The position numbers and the translations under genes were made by a program. DNA of 64,000 bases. Origin: Geodermatophilus arenarius (GTDB lineage: Bacteria > Actinomycetota > Actinomycetes > Mycobacteriales > Geodermatophilaceae). Where the stretch lies: positions 98,794 through 162,793 of the forward strand of contig NZ_JBHSGR010000010.1 in NCBI RefSeq assembly GCF_042654585.1. Direction: 5' to 3'. Shown here one piece after another: positions 31,635-39,707 of this stretch (positions are counted from its first letter, which is position 1; each line of letters opens with the position of its first letter). The notes beneath the pieces were generated by a model, which saw only the letters and a list, made by a program, of their open reading frames with translations, was not told the DNA's origin and made no database searches.

Positions 31635-34222
31635 GCGCCCTCCGCGAGCTCCGCGCGCAGCCGCGCCAGCAGGTCCGACCGCGTGCCGGCGCCCAGCCGC
31701 TGGCGCATGCGCGAGACGTGGTGCTCCACCGTCTTCGCCGAGATGTACAGCCGCCCGCCGATCTCCCGGTAGGTCCGCCCCTCCACCACCAGCCGCGCCA
31801 CCTGCCGCTCCCGCTCGCTGAGCGTGCCCGTCGCCACCGGGGCGGCCGGCGGGGCGTCCTCCCCGGACTCGCCGGGCGCGTCCCCGTCGGCGGGGTCGAC
31901 CAGCGTGCGCGCGCAGGCCAGCAGGATCGAGCGGGCCCGTGCGTCGGTGACCCGGGCCGCGGCCTGCCCCGCCAGCCGGGAGCCGTCCCAGCCGAGTCCG
32001 GCCGCCCCGAGCGCCTCCGCCGCGGCCACCACCGCCGGTGGGTCGATCTCGTCGGTGAGGACGTGCAGCCAGGTCCGCCCGGCCTCGGCCAGCGTCGCGG
32101 CGTGCGGGCTGGTCCGTGCCGCGGCCACCAGCGCTGCCGCGTGCGGCCGCAGCGCCGCGGGGTCGTCGGTGATGATCGCCGCCTGCGCGCCGCTCCAGTG
32201 CAGCGGCGTCGCCCACAGCTGCGGGTCCCCCAGCCGGGCGAGCAGCGCCTGCGCCTCGGTCAGGTGGGAGCGCAGCCGGTCACCGTCGCGCAGCCGCGCC
32301 GCGGCGACGACCAGCTCCCCGAGCGGCAGCAGGGTGAACAGGTCCACGGGGTGCCGGACGACGGCCTCGCGCGCCCGCACCCACGCGCGCACCAGCGCCG
32401 GGACGTCGCTGCTGCGGCGGGCCAGGCCCACCTCCAGCGCCTGCAGGAAGAGCTCGTCGCGAGGCTCGAGGGCGCCGCCCTCGACGGCCTGCGCCTCCGC
32501 CATCAGCTCCCGGGCCCGGGCCATCCGGCCGGCCAGCATGGCGATCCACGCCAGCAGCAGCAGGTGCCGGGGACGCGCCGGTCGGCCGCCCAGGTCGGTG
32601 TCGACCGCCCGCTGCAGCACCGACTCGGCGACGGTCAGCTCACCGCACTGCAGCGCCACCAGCGCCGACAGCGCCGCGGGGGTGTCCACGAGCAGCGCGG
32701 TCCGGCCGACCGGCTCCAGCAGCGCGGCGGCACGGGTGAGCGTGGACAGCGCCGCGGGCACCGGGTCGGCGGCGTCCGTCCCCGACCGCAGCGAGCACGT
32801 GATGCCCTCCGCCATCAGGTCCTCGCTGACCGACAGCATCGTCGGCGCCCCGGAGGTCCCGGCCCGCGCCGCCGCCACCAGCCGGGCGGCCTCGTCCGGG
32901 TGTCCGGTGGCCAGCAGGGCCAGCGCCGCCGAGCCCGCGTGCTCCGGGCCGGCCAACCGGCAGAGCTCCGCGGCGCGGCCGAGCAGCCCGCGCCGGGCCA
33001 GCACCGCCGCGAGCACCCCGGCGGCCCGGGCCCGGTCGGGGGCGAGGGGGTCGGCGAGGGCGGCGTCGGCCCAGCGCACCGCGCCGTCGAGGTCGCCGGT
33101 CAGGGCGGCGGCCTGGGCCCGCCGGGCGGACAGGCAGGCGACCGGCGCCCCGGTGTCGACGGCCGCGCTCAGCAGCTCCCCGGCCAGCGCCGGGTCCGCA
33201 CCGAGAGCGGCGTCGGCGTGCCGCTCCAGCAGCGCGGCGGCCCGCGGGTCGCGCACCCGGTCCGCGGCCAGGCCGCGGGCCAGCCCCACCGGCTCCTCGC
33301 CGCGCTCGACCAGCAGGCCGAGCAGCCGGCGCCGGGTGCGACGGGTGACGTCGGCGGGGGTCGTCGCGAGCAGCACCTCCTGCGCCACCGGGACCACCCG
33401 ACCGTCGGCCAGCACCAGGCCGGTCGCCCGCGCCGCGGCGATGAGGTCGGCCACCTGCTCCAGGGGGACGTCGAGCAGCCCGCCGAGGACGTCGTCGTCC
33501 AGCGGGGCGCCGGCCGCGACGGCGTGCACCAGCGCCCGGGTCCGCTCGTCGAGGGCGTCGAGGTCGGCGCTCAGCTGCGCCCGCATCTTCTCGGGGACGA
33601 CGCGGAGGTCCACCCGGCCCGGCCGCCGCGCGAGGGCGGACAGCAGGCCGTGCACCAGCGCGGGGAGGCCGCCGGTCCGGGCGTGGACGGCGTCCGCGAG
33701 CGCGGGCGTGGCGGCCGGTCCCAGGCAGGCCCGCGCCCACTCCTCGACCCGGGCCCGGTCGACGTGGCCGAGCACCACGGAGTGCCGGTCGTCGGGGACC
33801 TCGGCGGCCACGTCGGCGAGCAGGGCGGTGAGGGCGGCCGGGCGCGGCCAGGGCCGGGAGGCCAGGACGACCCGGGCGCGGGGGGACCGCAGCGCGCGGC
33901 GCACCCGGTCGGCGACCTCCGCGGTGGCGCGGTGCGCGTCGTCGACGACGAGGACGAACGGCCCGGTCACCGCGTCGGGGTCCTCGGTGCGCGCGTCGAG
34001 CACCGTCAGTCCCGCGCGCCGGTGCAGCGCGGCGACCTCGTCGAGCAGGTGCGTCTTGCCGGTCCCCGCCGGACCGCAGACCACGACGGCACGTGCCGCC
34101 GCCGCCCGCGCCACCGGGCCGTCCGCCACGTTGCCGGCCAGCCGGGCGGGGCGGGGTCCGGGGACGCGGGCCGCGGGGGAGGCGGCGGTGTGCACGACGG
34201 GGGGATGGGCGACGGCGGTCAC
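31631..34222 (-). CDS. LuxR-type large ATP-binding regulator, IniR-like
   Basis: 863-aa STAND/LAL-type regulator. The N-terminus has Walker A (GPAGTGKTH) near residue 50 and Walker B (FVLVVDDAH) near 90; the middle is a long helical TPR-like region; the C-terminus has a LuxR helix-turn-helix (LSERERQVARLVVEGRTYREIGGRLYIS-type, about 800-855). Mycobacterial IniR, of about the same size and build, activates iniBAC in response to wall stress and binds trehalose-type sugars. Here the gene overlaps the Hsp70-like gene by 4 bp and lies next to iniB/A/C-like genes, supporting the same role. Orthology is inference. Confidence 0.85.
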   Translation of the reverse strand: MTAVAHPPVVHTAASPAARVPGPRPARLAGNVADGPVARAAAARAVVVCGPAGTGKTHLLDEVAALHRRAGLTVLDARTEDPDAVTGPFVLVVDDAHRATAEVADRVRRALRSPRARVVLASRPWPRPAALTALLADVAAEVPDDRHSVVLGHVDRARVEEWARACLGPAATPALADAVHARTGGLPALVHGLLSALARRPGRVDLRVVPEKMRAQLSADLDALDERTRALVHAVAAGAPLDDDVLGGLLDVPLEQVADLIAAARATGLVLADGRVVPVAQEVLLATTPADVTRRTRRRLLGLLVERGEEPVGLARGLAADRVRDPRAAALLERHADAALGADPALAGELLSAAVDTGAPVACLSARRAQAAALTGDLDGAVRWADAALADPLAPDRARAAGVLAAVLARRGLLGRAAELCRLAGPEHAGSAALALLATGHPDEAARLVAAARAGTSGAPTMLSVSEDLMAEGITCSLRSGTDAADPVPAALSTLTRAAALLEPVGRTALLVDTPAALSALVALQCGELTVAESVLQRAVDTDLGGRPARPRHLLLLAWIAMLAGRMARARELMAEAQAVEGGALEPRDELFLQALEVGLARRSSDVPALVRAWVRAREAVVRHPVDLFTLLPLGELVVAAARLRDGDRLRSHLTEAQALLARLGDPQLWATPLHWSGAQAAIITDDPAALRPHAAALVAAARTSPHAATLAEAGRTWLHVLTDEIDPPAVVAAAEALGAAGLGWDGSRLAGQAAARVTDARARSILLACARTLVDPADGDAPGESGEDAPPAAPVATGTLSERERQVARLVVEGRTYREIGGRLYISAKTVEHHVSRMRQRLGAGTRSDLLARLRAELAEGA

Positions 34223-36240
34223 GGGGTACCCGGGGACGGCGCGGCCGGGCCGGTGGTGTCAGCGGCGGGCGACTCGGGATCGTCGGTCGTCGTCGTCCCC
34301 TCGGCGGGTGGCGTCGTGGTGTCCGGAGCCGGTCCCCCGGTCCCCGGGTCCTCGGTGGGGGTCTCACCCGGCGTCTCGGTCGGGGTCTCGGTGGGGGTCT
34401 CGGTGGGCGTCTCGTCCGGGGTCTCCGACGGGGTCCCCGAGGGGGTCTCGTCCGGTGTCCCCGACGGAGGTGGTCCGGACGGGGGACCGGCGGTCCCCGA
34501 CGGGGTGGCGGCCGGTGGCGCGGTGGTCCCCGGGGTCGGGTCGCCGCCCGACGCCGTGCCCCCGGTGGGGGCCCCGCCCGTGGTGCCGCCGGTCGGGGTG
34601 CCCGCGACCGGCGTCCCCGCCGGAGAGCGAGGGGCGGTCGAGCTCCCCGCCGCGCCGGTCGACCCCGGCGTCCGGGGGTCGACCGCCGGGACCGCGGTGA
34701 CGGCGCCGGCCGACGCGGCCGGGTCGTCGGTCGCCCGCACGCCTCCCGCGGACCGGGCCGTGCCTGCGGGGGCAGCGGCGCCGGCCGGTCGGGCGGCACC
34801 CGGTGCGGCGACGCCGGGCGACCCGCCGGTGGGCACGGCGCCGTCCTCGGCCTGCGCCACCGGGACCTCGCCCCCCGGCGCGGCGGTGCCGCTGGTGCCG
34901 AGGAGGCCCGCCACGGCGGGCGGCAGCACGAGCAGGCACAGCAGCAGGACGCCGACGAGCACACCGCGCTGTGCCCGACGGGCCCGGGCGCGGGTCCGCT
35001 CCGGACCGGCTGCGGGGTGCCGGCTCCCGCCCGGCCCCCGCGGCGGGGCGCCGGGCACGGGACGCCGGTCCCCGGCCGGGACGGCCGGGGGCGGCGCCGC
35101 GTGGAGGGCGACGGCGGCGGGGGTGGGGACGCCGTCGGCGGCCGTCCCCCCTGCGGCCGGGTCCTCCGTGGCCAGCGCCTCCATGGCCAGCGCCTCCGTG
35201 GCCAGGGCCTCCGCGGCCAGGCCCGCCGCGCCCAGGGCCGCGGTGAGCTCCGGTGCGGGCCCCAGGGCCAGCGGCCGGCCGAGCTCCCCGGAGAGCACCT
35301 CCGCGACCAGCGGCATCCGGGCCCCGCCACCGGTGAGCACGACCGCGTCCAGGGCGGCCGGGTCCACGCCGGCGGCCTCGACGGCGGCCCGCAGCCGCGC
35401 GGCCGACTCCCGGACCGGGCCGTCGAGCAGCTCGTCGAGCTCCTCGCGGGTGAGCCGGACCGCCTCGGGACCCACCTCCACCCGGGTGGCGGTCTCCTCC
35501 GAGAGCGCCTCCTTGGCCGCGACGCACGCGCGCCGCAGCGCCGCGGCCGCCTCCGGGTCCGGGGCGCCGGCCGAGGACCCGCGGACGTGGCCGACCAGCA
35601 GGTCGTCGACGTCCCGGCCGCCCCACCCGAGCGGCGCGGGCGGCGGCGCGAGGTGCCGCGGCAGGCCGGCGTCGGGATCCCCCGCGTCGGGGCCCACGAC
35701 GGCGAGGTCCAGGGTGGCGGCGCCGAGGTCGTACACGGCGACGGTCGGCCGCTCCGGCAGCTCGCCGGTGCCGGTGTGGCGGGCGACGGCGGCGACCGCG
35801 GCGGAGACCAGCGTGAAGCGGGGGACGCCCGCCTCCTGCAGGGCCGCGGCGAGCGCTGCCCGGCGGTGGCCGGCCCACGACGGCGGCACGGCGACGACCG
35901 TCCAGGCGTCCGGCCGGCCCAGCCGCTCCGCGGCCGCGGCCCGGACCAGCTGCACCGCCCCGGCCACCACGGCGGCGGCGGGGACCGGGCCGGAGCCCAG
36001 GTGCAGCGGCGTCGCGGCGCCCACCCGCGCCAGGACGCCCGCCGCCCGCCCGGGGACGGGGTCACCGAGCCGGACGCCGTCGTCGTCGACCGCGAGTGCG
36101 ACCGGGGGGTCCCCCGGTCCCCCCAGGGGCAGGGGCTCGGCGGCTCCCGCGCCCTCGGCGCAGACCGCCGCGGCGACCGTGCCGTCGCCGATGTCGATGC
36201 CCAGCCCGTACTCGCCGTCGCGCACAGGTCCCCCCGTCAC
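34219..36240 (-). CDS. membrane-anchored Hsp70-like ATPase without substrate domain
   Basis: 673-aa protein. Residues 1-345 match the actin-like ATPase domain of Hsp70: GIDIGDGTVAAAV (phosphate 1, lacking the usual TT), YDLGAATLDLAV (phosphate 2), LTGGGARMPLV (adenosine). No peptide-binding domain follows. Instead there is an Ala/Glu repeat (EALATEALAMEALATE), a basic linker, one membrane span at about 427-449 and a 220-residue Pro/Thr/Gly tail with ETPTETPTETP repeats outside. It is first in the transcript with the IniR-like gene and divergent from iniB. GTG 36240 is used; GTG 36225 has a good GGGGGG site. Confidence 0.85.
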   Translation of the reverse strand: MTGGPVRDGEYGLGIDIGDGTVAAAVCAEGAGAAEPLPLGGPGDPPVALAVDDDGVRLGDPVPGRAAGVLARVGAATPLHLGSGPVPAAAVVAGAVQLVRAAAAERLGRPDAWTVVAVPPSWAGHRRAALAAALQEAGVPRFTLVSAAVAAVARHTGTGELPERPTVAVYDLGAATLDLAVVGPDAGDPDAGLPRHLAPPPAPLGWGGRDVDDLLVGHVRGSSAGAPDPEAAAALRRACVAAKEALSEETATRVEVGPEAVRLTREELDELLDGPVRESAARLRAAVEAAGVDPAALDAVVLTGGGARMPLVAEVLSGELGRPLALGPAPELTAALGAAGLAAEALATEALAMEALATEDPAAGGTAADGVPTPAAVALHAAPPPAVPAGDRRPVPGAPPRGPGGSRHPAAGPERTRARARRAQRGVLVGVLLLCLLVLPPAVAGLLGTSGTAAPGGEVPVAQAEDGAVPTGGSPGVAAPGAARPAGAAAPAGTARSAGGVRATDDPAASAGAVTAVPAVDPRTPGSTGAAGSSTAPRSPAGTPVAGTPTGGTTGGAPTGGTASGGDPTPGTTAPPAATPSGTAGPPSGPPPSGTPDETPSGTPSETPDETPTETPTETPTETPGETPTEDPGTGGPAPDTTTPPAEGTTTTDDPESPAADTTGPAAPSPGTP

Positions 36241-36280
36241 CCTGCCCGCCGGCCCGCTCCCTGAGCCGGTACGCCGCAGG

Positions 36281-36286
36281 ACCGTA
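36281..36286 (-). promoter_or_regulatory. -10 box for Hsp70-like/iniR-like transcript
   Basis: TACGGT on the minus strand, 41 bp before GTG 36240, fits TANNNT. No -35 with correct spacing seen. Confidence 0.35.
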
Positions 36287-36346
36287 TGTCGCCTGCGTCA
36301 CGCCTGTCCCTGCTTCCTCCCGTGTGTGGTGCCGGCGGGCGGCAAG

Positions 36347-36419
36347 TAGGGGGCGACACCCCGAGTCCCCTAACGGGGAGTCAGCGCGCACCCCCCAACG
36401 CGGAGTCGGAAGTGGGGGG
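36347..36419. promoter_or_regulatory. operator-like repeats upstream of iniB-like gene
   Basis: Inverted repeat TAGGGG (36347-36352) and CCCCTA (36367-36372), then two direct 16-bp copies of CCCC-Y-AACG-S-GGAGTC (36367-36382 and 36392-36407, two mismatches, 25 bp apart). The second copy lies in a CCCCCC/GGGGGG stem (36391-36396 with 36414-36419). The positions suggest LuxR-type regulator binding. Confidence 0.5.
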
Positions 36420-36511
36420 ACGCCACCCGCTGCCCGGGCGCGGAGGGGGCGGCTGGACTGCCGTCGCCAGCCGGCCGACGACGGGCGGCTCACGGACCCG
36501 GAGGACCTGCC

Positions 36512-37786
36512 ATGACGAACGTCGCCAGTTCGCTGCTCGACTTCATCCTCGACCTCTTCCGCGACCCGGAGGCCGCCGAGGCCTACGCGGCCGACCCGAC
36601 GGGCGCGCTCGCCGCCGCGGGCGTCGACGCCACCCCGGCCGAGGTCGACGACCTCATGCCGATGGTGGCCGGCTACGCGCCGGTCAGCTGGGGAGGTCAC
36701 GGCGACCGCGGGCACGACGACGACGGCTACGGCCACTCCCACGACGCACACCACGGCCGGTCCGGCGGGTGCGACGACGACAGGCCGGGCCCCGCCCCGG
36801 CGCACGGCGGCGACGACGACCGGCCGAGCCCCGCCCCGGCCCGCGACCACGACCACGACGAGGCCGCCTGCGACACCGACGAGGACCACGGCGGCTGGCA
36901 GGGCGGCGGCGGGCACGCCCCGGCGCCGGCCCCGGCCGCCGGCAGCGAGACGGTCGTCATCACGCACCTGCAGAACATCTCGGTCACCTACACCGACGTG
37001 GACGTCGAGATCGACGCCTCGCACAGCATCTGGGTCAGCGGCGACGCGCAGGCGATCTTCGGTGACGACAACGTGGTGGTCGGTGGCGACGGCGTGGCGG
37101 CCGGCGACGACGCCGAGGACGTCGAGGTCGACAACAGCGAGACCACCGTCGACGTCTCCGACTCCGGCAACAGCTACGACGTCTCCGGTGACGGCAACTC
37201 CGTCGGCCACGGCAACACGACCGACAACTCCGACGAGTCGGTGCACGTGGACGACTCGGTGAACGGGTCGTTCAACGGCAACGACGTCACCGTCGGGGAC
37301 GACAGCCCGATCGTCGAGGACTCGGCCGGGGTCGAGACCGGGGACGGCAGCGTCGTCGGCGGTGACCAGGTCGGCAGCGAGAACTCCGGCGGCACGAACA
37401 CCACCGCCAACGACGGTGGCCAGGTCGGGGACGACGTCTCGGTGGACCTCGACAACGTCGGCAACGACTACTCCGAGACCGACAACTCGGTGGACCTGGA
37501 CGACGTCGGCAACGACTACTCGGAGACCGACAACTCGGTGGACCTGGAGAACGTCGGCAACGACCACTCCGAGGAGACCTCGGTCGACCTGGACGACGTG
37601 GGCAACGACTACTCCGAGGACAACTCGGTCGACCTGGACGACGTCGGCAACGACTACTCCGAGGACAACGACGTCTTCTCCGAGGACAACGACGGGAACG
37701 GGTCGTTCAACGGCTCGCTGAACGACACCGTCGAGGACAACGACGACGTCGTGGTCGTCGCCGAGGTCGACGCCGGCGGTCACTGA
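36512..37786 (+). CDS. IniB-like protein with acidic tandem repeats
   Basis: 424-aa protein. Residues 1-60 match the IniB N-terminal domain (SLLDFILDLFRDPEAAEAYAADPTGALAAAGV...). A His/Asp/Pro-rich linker (60-135) follows. From about 140 the sequence is rich in Asp, Asn, Ser, Gly and Val with alternating VxVxD pattern, suggesting a beta-solenoid, and includes five tandem repeats at about 309-390. No signal peptide or membrane span is seen. ATG 36512 has GGAGG. In mycobacteria IniB is encoded ahead of the dynamins IniA and IniC; its function is not known. Confidence 0.85.
   Translation: MTNVASSLLDFILDLFRDPEAAEAYAADPTGALAAAGVDATPAEVDDLMPMVAGYAPVSWGGHGDRGHDDDGYGHSHDAHHGRSGGCDDDRPGPAPAHGGDDDRPSPAPARDHDHDEAACDTDEDHGGWQGGGGHAPAPAPAAGSETVVITHLQNISVTYTDVDVEIDASHSIWVSGDAQAIFGDDNVVVGGDGVAAGDDAEDVEVDNSETTVDVSDSGNSYDVSGDGNSVGHGNTTDNSDESVHVDDSVNGSFNGNDVTVGDDSPIVEDSAGVETGDGSVVGGDQVGSENSGGTNTTANDGGQVGDDVSVDLDNVGNDYSETDNSVDLDDVGNDYSETDNSVDLENVGNDHSEETSVDLDDVGNDYSEDNSVDLDDVGNDYSEDNDVFSEDNDGNGSFNGSLNDTVEDNDDVVVVAEVDAGGH
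37439..37671 (+). repeat. five tandem repeats of about 45-48 bp in iniB-like gene
   Basis: Units of 48, 48, 45, 45 and 45 bp encode SVDLDNVGNDYSETDN, SVDLDDVGNDYSETDN, SVDLENVGNDHSEET and two copies of SVDLDDVGNDYSEDN. They are highly similar at DNA level, so copy number may vary between strains. Confidence 0.85.
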
Positions 37787-37795
37787 CCCGGACGC

Positions 37796-37830
37796 GCCCG
37801 GCCCCGGCGTCCAGCGCGCCGGGGCCGGGC
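37796..37830 (+). terminator. hairpin between iniB-like and iniA-like genes
   Basis: Perfect 14-bp stem (37796-37809 with 37817-37830) and 7-nt loop, 9 bp after the iniB-like stop and 60 bp before the next start. It would attenuate read-through or protect the upstream mRNA end. Confidence 0.65.
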
Positions 37831-37889
37831 TGCCTTCCGTCCGCAGTCGGGCCCGCAGTGGTATCACCGGGGCTCCGGAGGAGGTGGCA

Positions 37890-39707
37890 GTGGTCACACC
37901 AGAGCAGCTCGTCGACCGGGTGCTGGCGCTCGCCGAGGAGTGCGGGCGGCCCGACCTGCAGCGGCGGCTCACCCAGGCGCGGGGGAGGCACGCCTCGCCG
38001 GGCGTGCGCGTCCTGGTCCTGGGGGAGCCCAAGCAGGGCAAGAGCTCGCTGGTGAACGCGCTGACCGGGGTGCCGGTCTGTCCCGTCGCCGACGACGTCG
38101 CCACCGTCGTCCCCACGGTCGTGCGCAACGGGGCCGCCCCGCGGGCCACGCTGGTGCGGGCGGTGGGGCCGGCTCCCGCCCCGGGCGCCGAGGTCGTCAC
38201 CGAGCGGGTGCCCGTCCCGGTCGAGACCGTCGCCGCGCGGGTCACCGGGCCCGGTGCCGAGCGGATCCTCCAGGCCGAGGTCGAGCTGCCCCGGCGACTG
38301 CTCGCCGGCGGTCTCGAGCTGGTCGACACCGCCGGCGTCGGCGGCCTCGGGGTGGTGGCGCACGCGCTGACCACCCTCGACCTGCTGCCCACCGCCGACG
38401 CCGTCCTGTTCGTCTCCGACGCCAGCCAGGAGTTCACCGCGCCGGAGATGGCCCTGCTCGAGCAGGCCTCCGCGCTGTGCCCGACGGTCGTCTGCGTCCT
38501 GACCAAGACCGACGCCTGCCCCGACTGGCGGCGGATCGCCGAGATCGACCGCGGGCACCTCGCCGCCCGGGGGTGCGACGCGCCGCTGTTCGCCGTCTCC
38601 TCGTCGCTGGCCCAGCTCGCGGTGCAGCACCGGGACCGCGAGCTGCACGAGGAGTCCGGCATCGCCGCCCTGGTCGGCCACCTGCAGGACGAGGTGGCCG
38701 GTCGGGCCGCGACGCTGGCCCGCCGCTCCCTCGTGCACGACCTCACCGCGGTGACCGGCCACCTGTCCCTGGCCCTGCGGAGCGAGCTGCGCAGCCTGGA
38801 GGACCCGGCGTCGCGGGAGGCGCTGCTGGCCGAGCTGGAGGAGGCCCGCACCGCGGTCGACGAGCAGCGGCGCCGCTCGTCGCGTTGGCAGCAGGTGCTC
38901 AACGACGGCGTCACCGACCTCATGGCGGACATCGACCACGACCTGCGGGACCGCTCCCGGGTCGTCGTCCGCGAGGCGGAGGAGGTCATCGCCGCCCGCG
39001 ACCCGGGTCCGGCCTGGCCGGAGATCACCGCGTGGCTCGACGAGCGGATCGCCGCGGCGGTGGCCGACAGCTACGTCTGGGCCGAGCAGCGCTCCCGGTG
39101 GCTCGCCGAGCAGGTGGTGGACCAGGTGACCCGTGACGGCGGCGGTGCCGTCCCGGCCCTGGAGGTCGGCGCCGCGGGCGACGCGCTGGACGCCCTCGTC
39201 GCCGTCCCGGGCATCGACGACGGCTCCATGACCCTGCGCGAGCGGACGCTGATCGGGCTGCGCGGCTCCTACACCGGGGTGCTCATGACCGGCCTGGTCA
39301 CCAGCCTGGCCGGGCTCGCCATCATCAACCCGATCTCCCTGGCCGCCGGCGTCGTGCTGGGCCGCAAGGCGTACAACGACGACGCCAGGCAGCGGCGGCA
39401 GCGGCGCGAGACCGAGGCGCGGACCGTGGTGCGGCGGCACCTCGACGAGGTGGTCTTCCAGGTCGGCAAGCACCTCAAGGACCGGCTGCGCACCGTGCAG
39501 CGGACGCTGCGGGACCTGGTCACCGACACCACCGACGAGACCGCCCGGACCCTCGCCGACGCGGTCAGGGCCGCCCAGCGGTCGGCCAAGGAGGCCACCG
39601 CGGACCACGACACCCGCGTCCGCCTCCTGCGCGCCCGCCTCGACCGGCTGGACCGGCTGGCCGGCGAGGTCGCCCGGCTGGACCGCACCCCGGTGCCCAC
39701 CCCGTGA
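37890..39707 (+). CDS. dynamin-like GTPase, IniA-like
   Basis: 605-aa large GTPase. G1 GEPKQGKSS near residue 45, G3 LVDTAGVGG near 146, G4 LTKTD near 203. The C-terminal half is helical stalk with a hydrophobic hairpin at about 459-493 (GVLMTGLVTSLAGLAIINPISLAAGVVLG) that would insert into the membrane like the IniA paddle. Bacterial dynamins remodel or repair the cytoplasmic membrane; mycobacterial IniA mediates membrane fission. GTG 37890 is preferred because of GGAGGAG spacing; GTG 37884 is in frame. Overlaps the next GTPase by 4 bp. Confidence 0.9.
   Translation: MVTPEQLVDRVLALAEECGRPDLQRRLTQARGRHASPGVRVLVLGEPKQGKSSLVNALTGVPVCPVADDVATVVPTVVRNGAAPRATLVRAVGPAPAPGAEVVTERVPVPVETVAARVTGPGAERILQAEVELPRRLLAGGLELVDTAGVGGLGVVAHALTTLDLLPTADAVLFVSDASQEFTAPEMALLEQASALCPTVVCVLTKTDACPDWRRIAEIDRGHLAARGCDAPLFAVSSSLAQLAVQHRDRELHEESGIAALVGHLQDEVAGRAATLARRSLVHDLTAVTGHLSLALRSELRSLEDPASREALLAELEEARTAVDEQRRRSSRWQQVLNDGVTDLMADIDHDLRDRSRVVVREAEEVIAARDPGPAWPEITAWLDERIAAAVADSYVWAEQRSRWLAEQVVDQVTRDGGGAVPALEVGAAGDALDALVAVPGIDDGSMTLRERTLIGLRGSYTGVLMTGLVTSLAGLAIINPISLAAGVVLGRKAYNDDARQRRQRRETEARTVVRRHLDEVVFQVGKHLKDRLRTVQRTLRDLVTDTTDETARTLADAVRAAQRSAKEATADHDTRVRLLRARLDRLDRLAGEVARLDRTPVPTP

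Noticed and set aside
34360..34460. Regular repeats that first looked CRISPR-like
   Set aside because: They are short in-frame repeats encoding ETPTETP units of the Hsp70-like protein's tail, without spacers. No CRISPR array was found in the window.
31472..36349. 1625-codon plus-strand frame opposite the iniR-like and Hsp70-like genes
   Set aside because: Composition is typical of an antisense shadow, no family motif is present, and the minus-strand frames contain Walker, LuxR and Hsp70 motifs.
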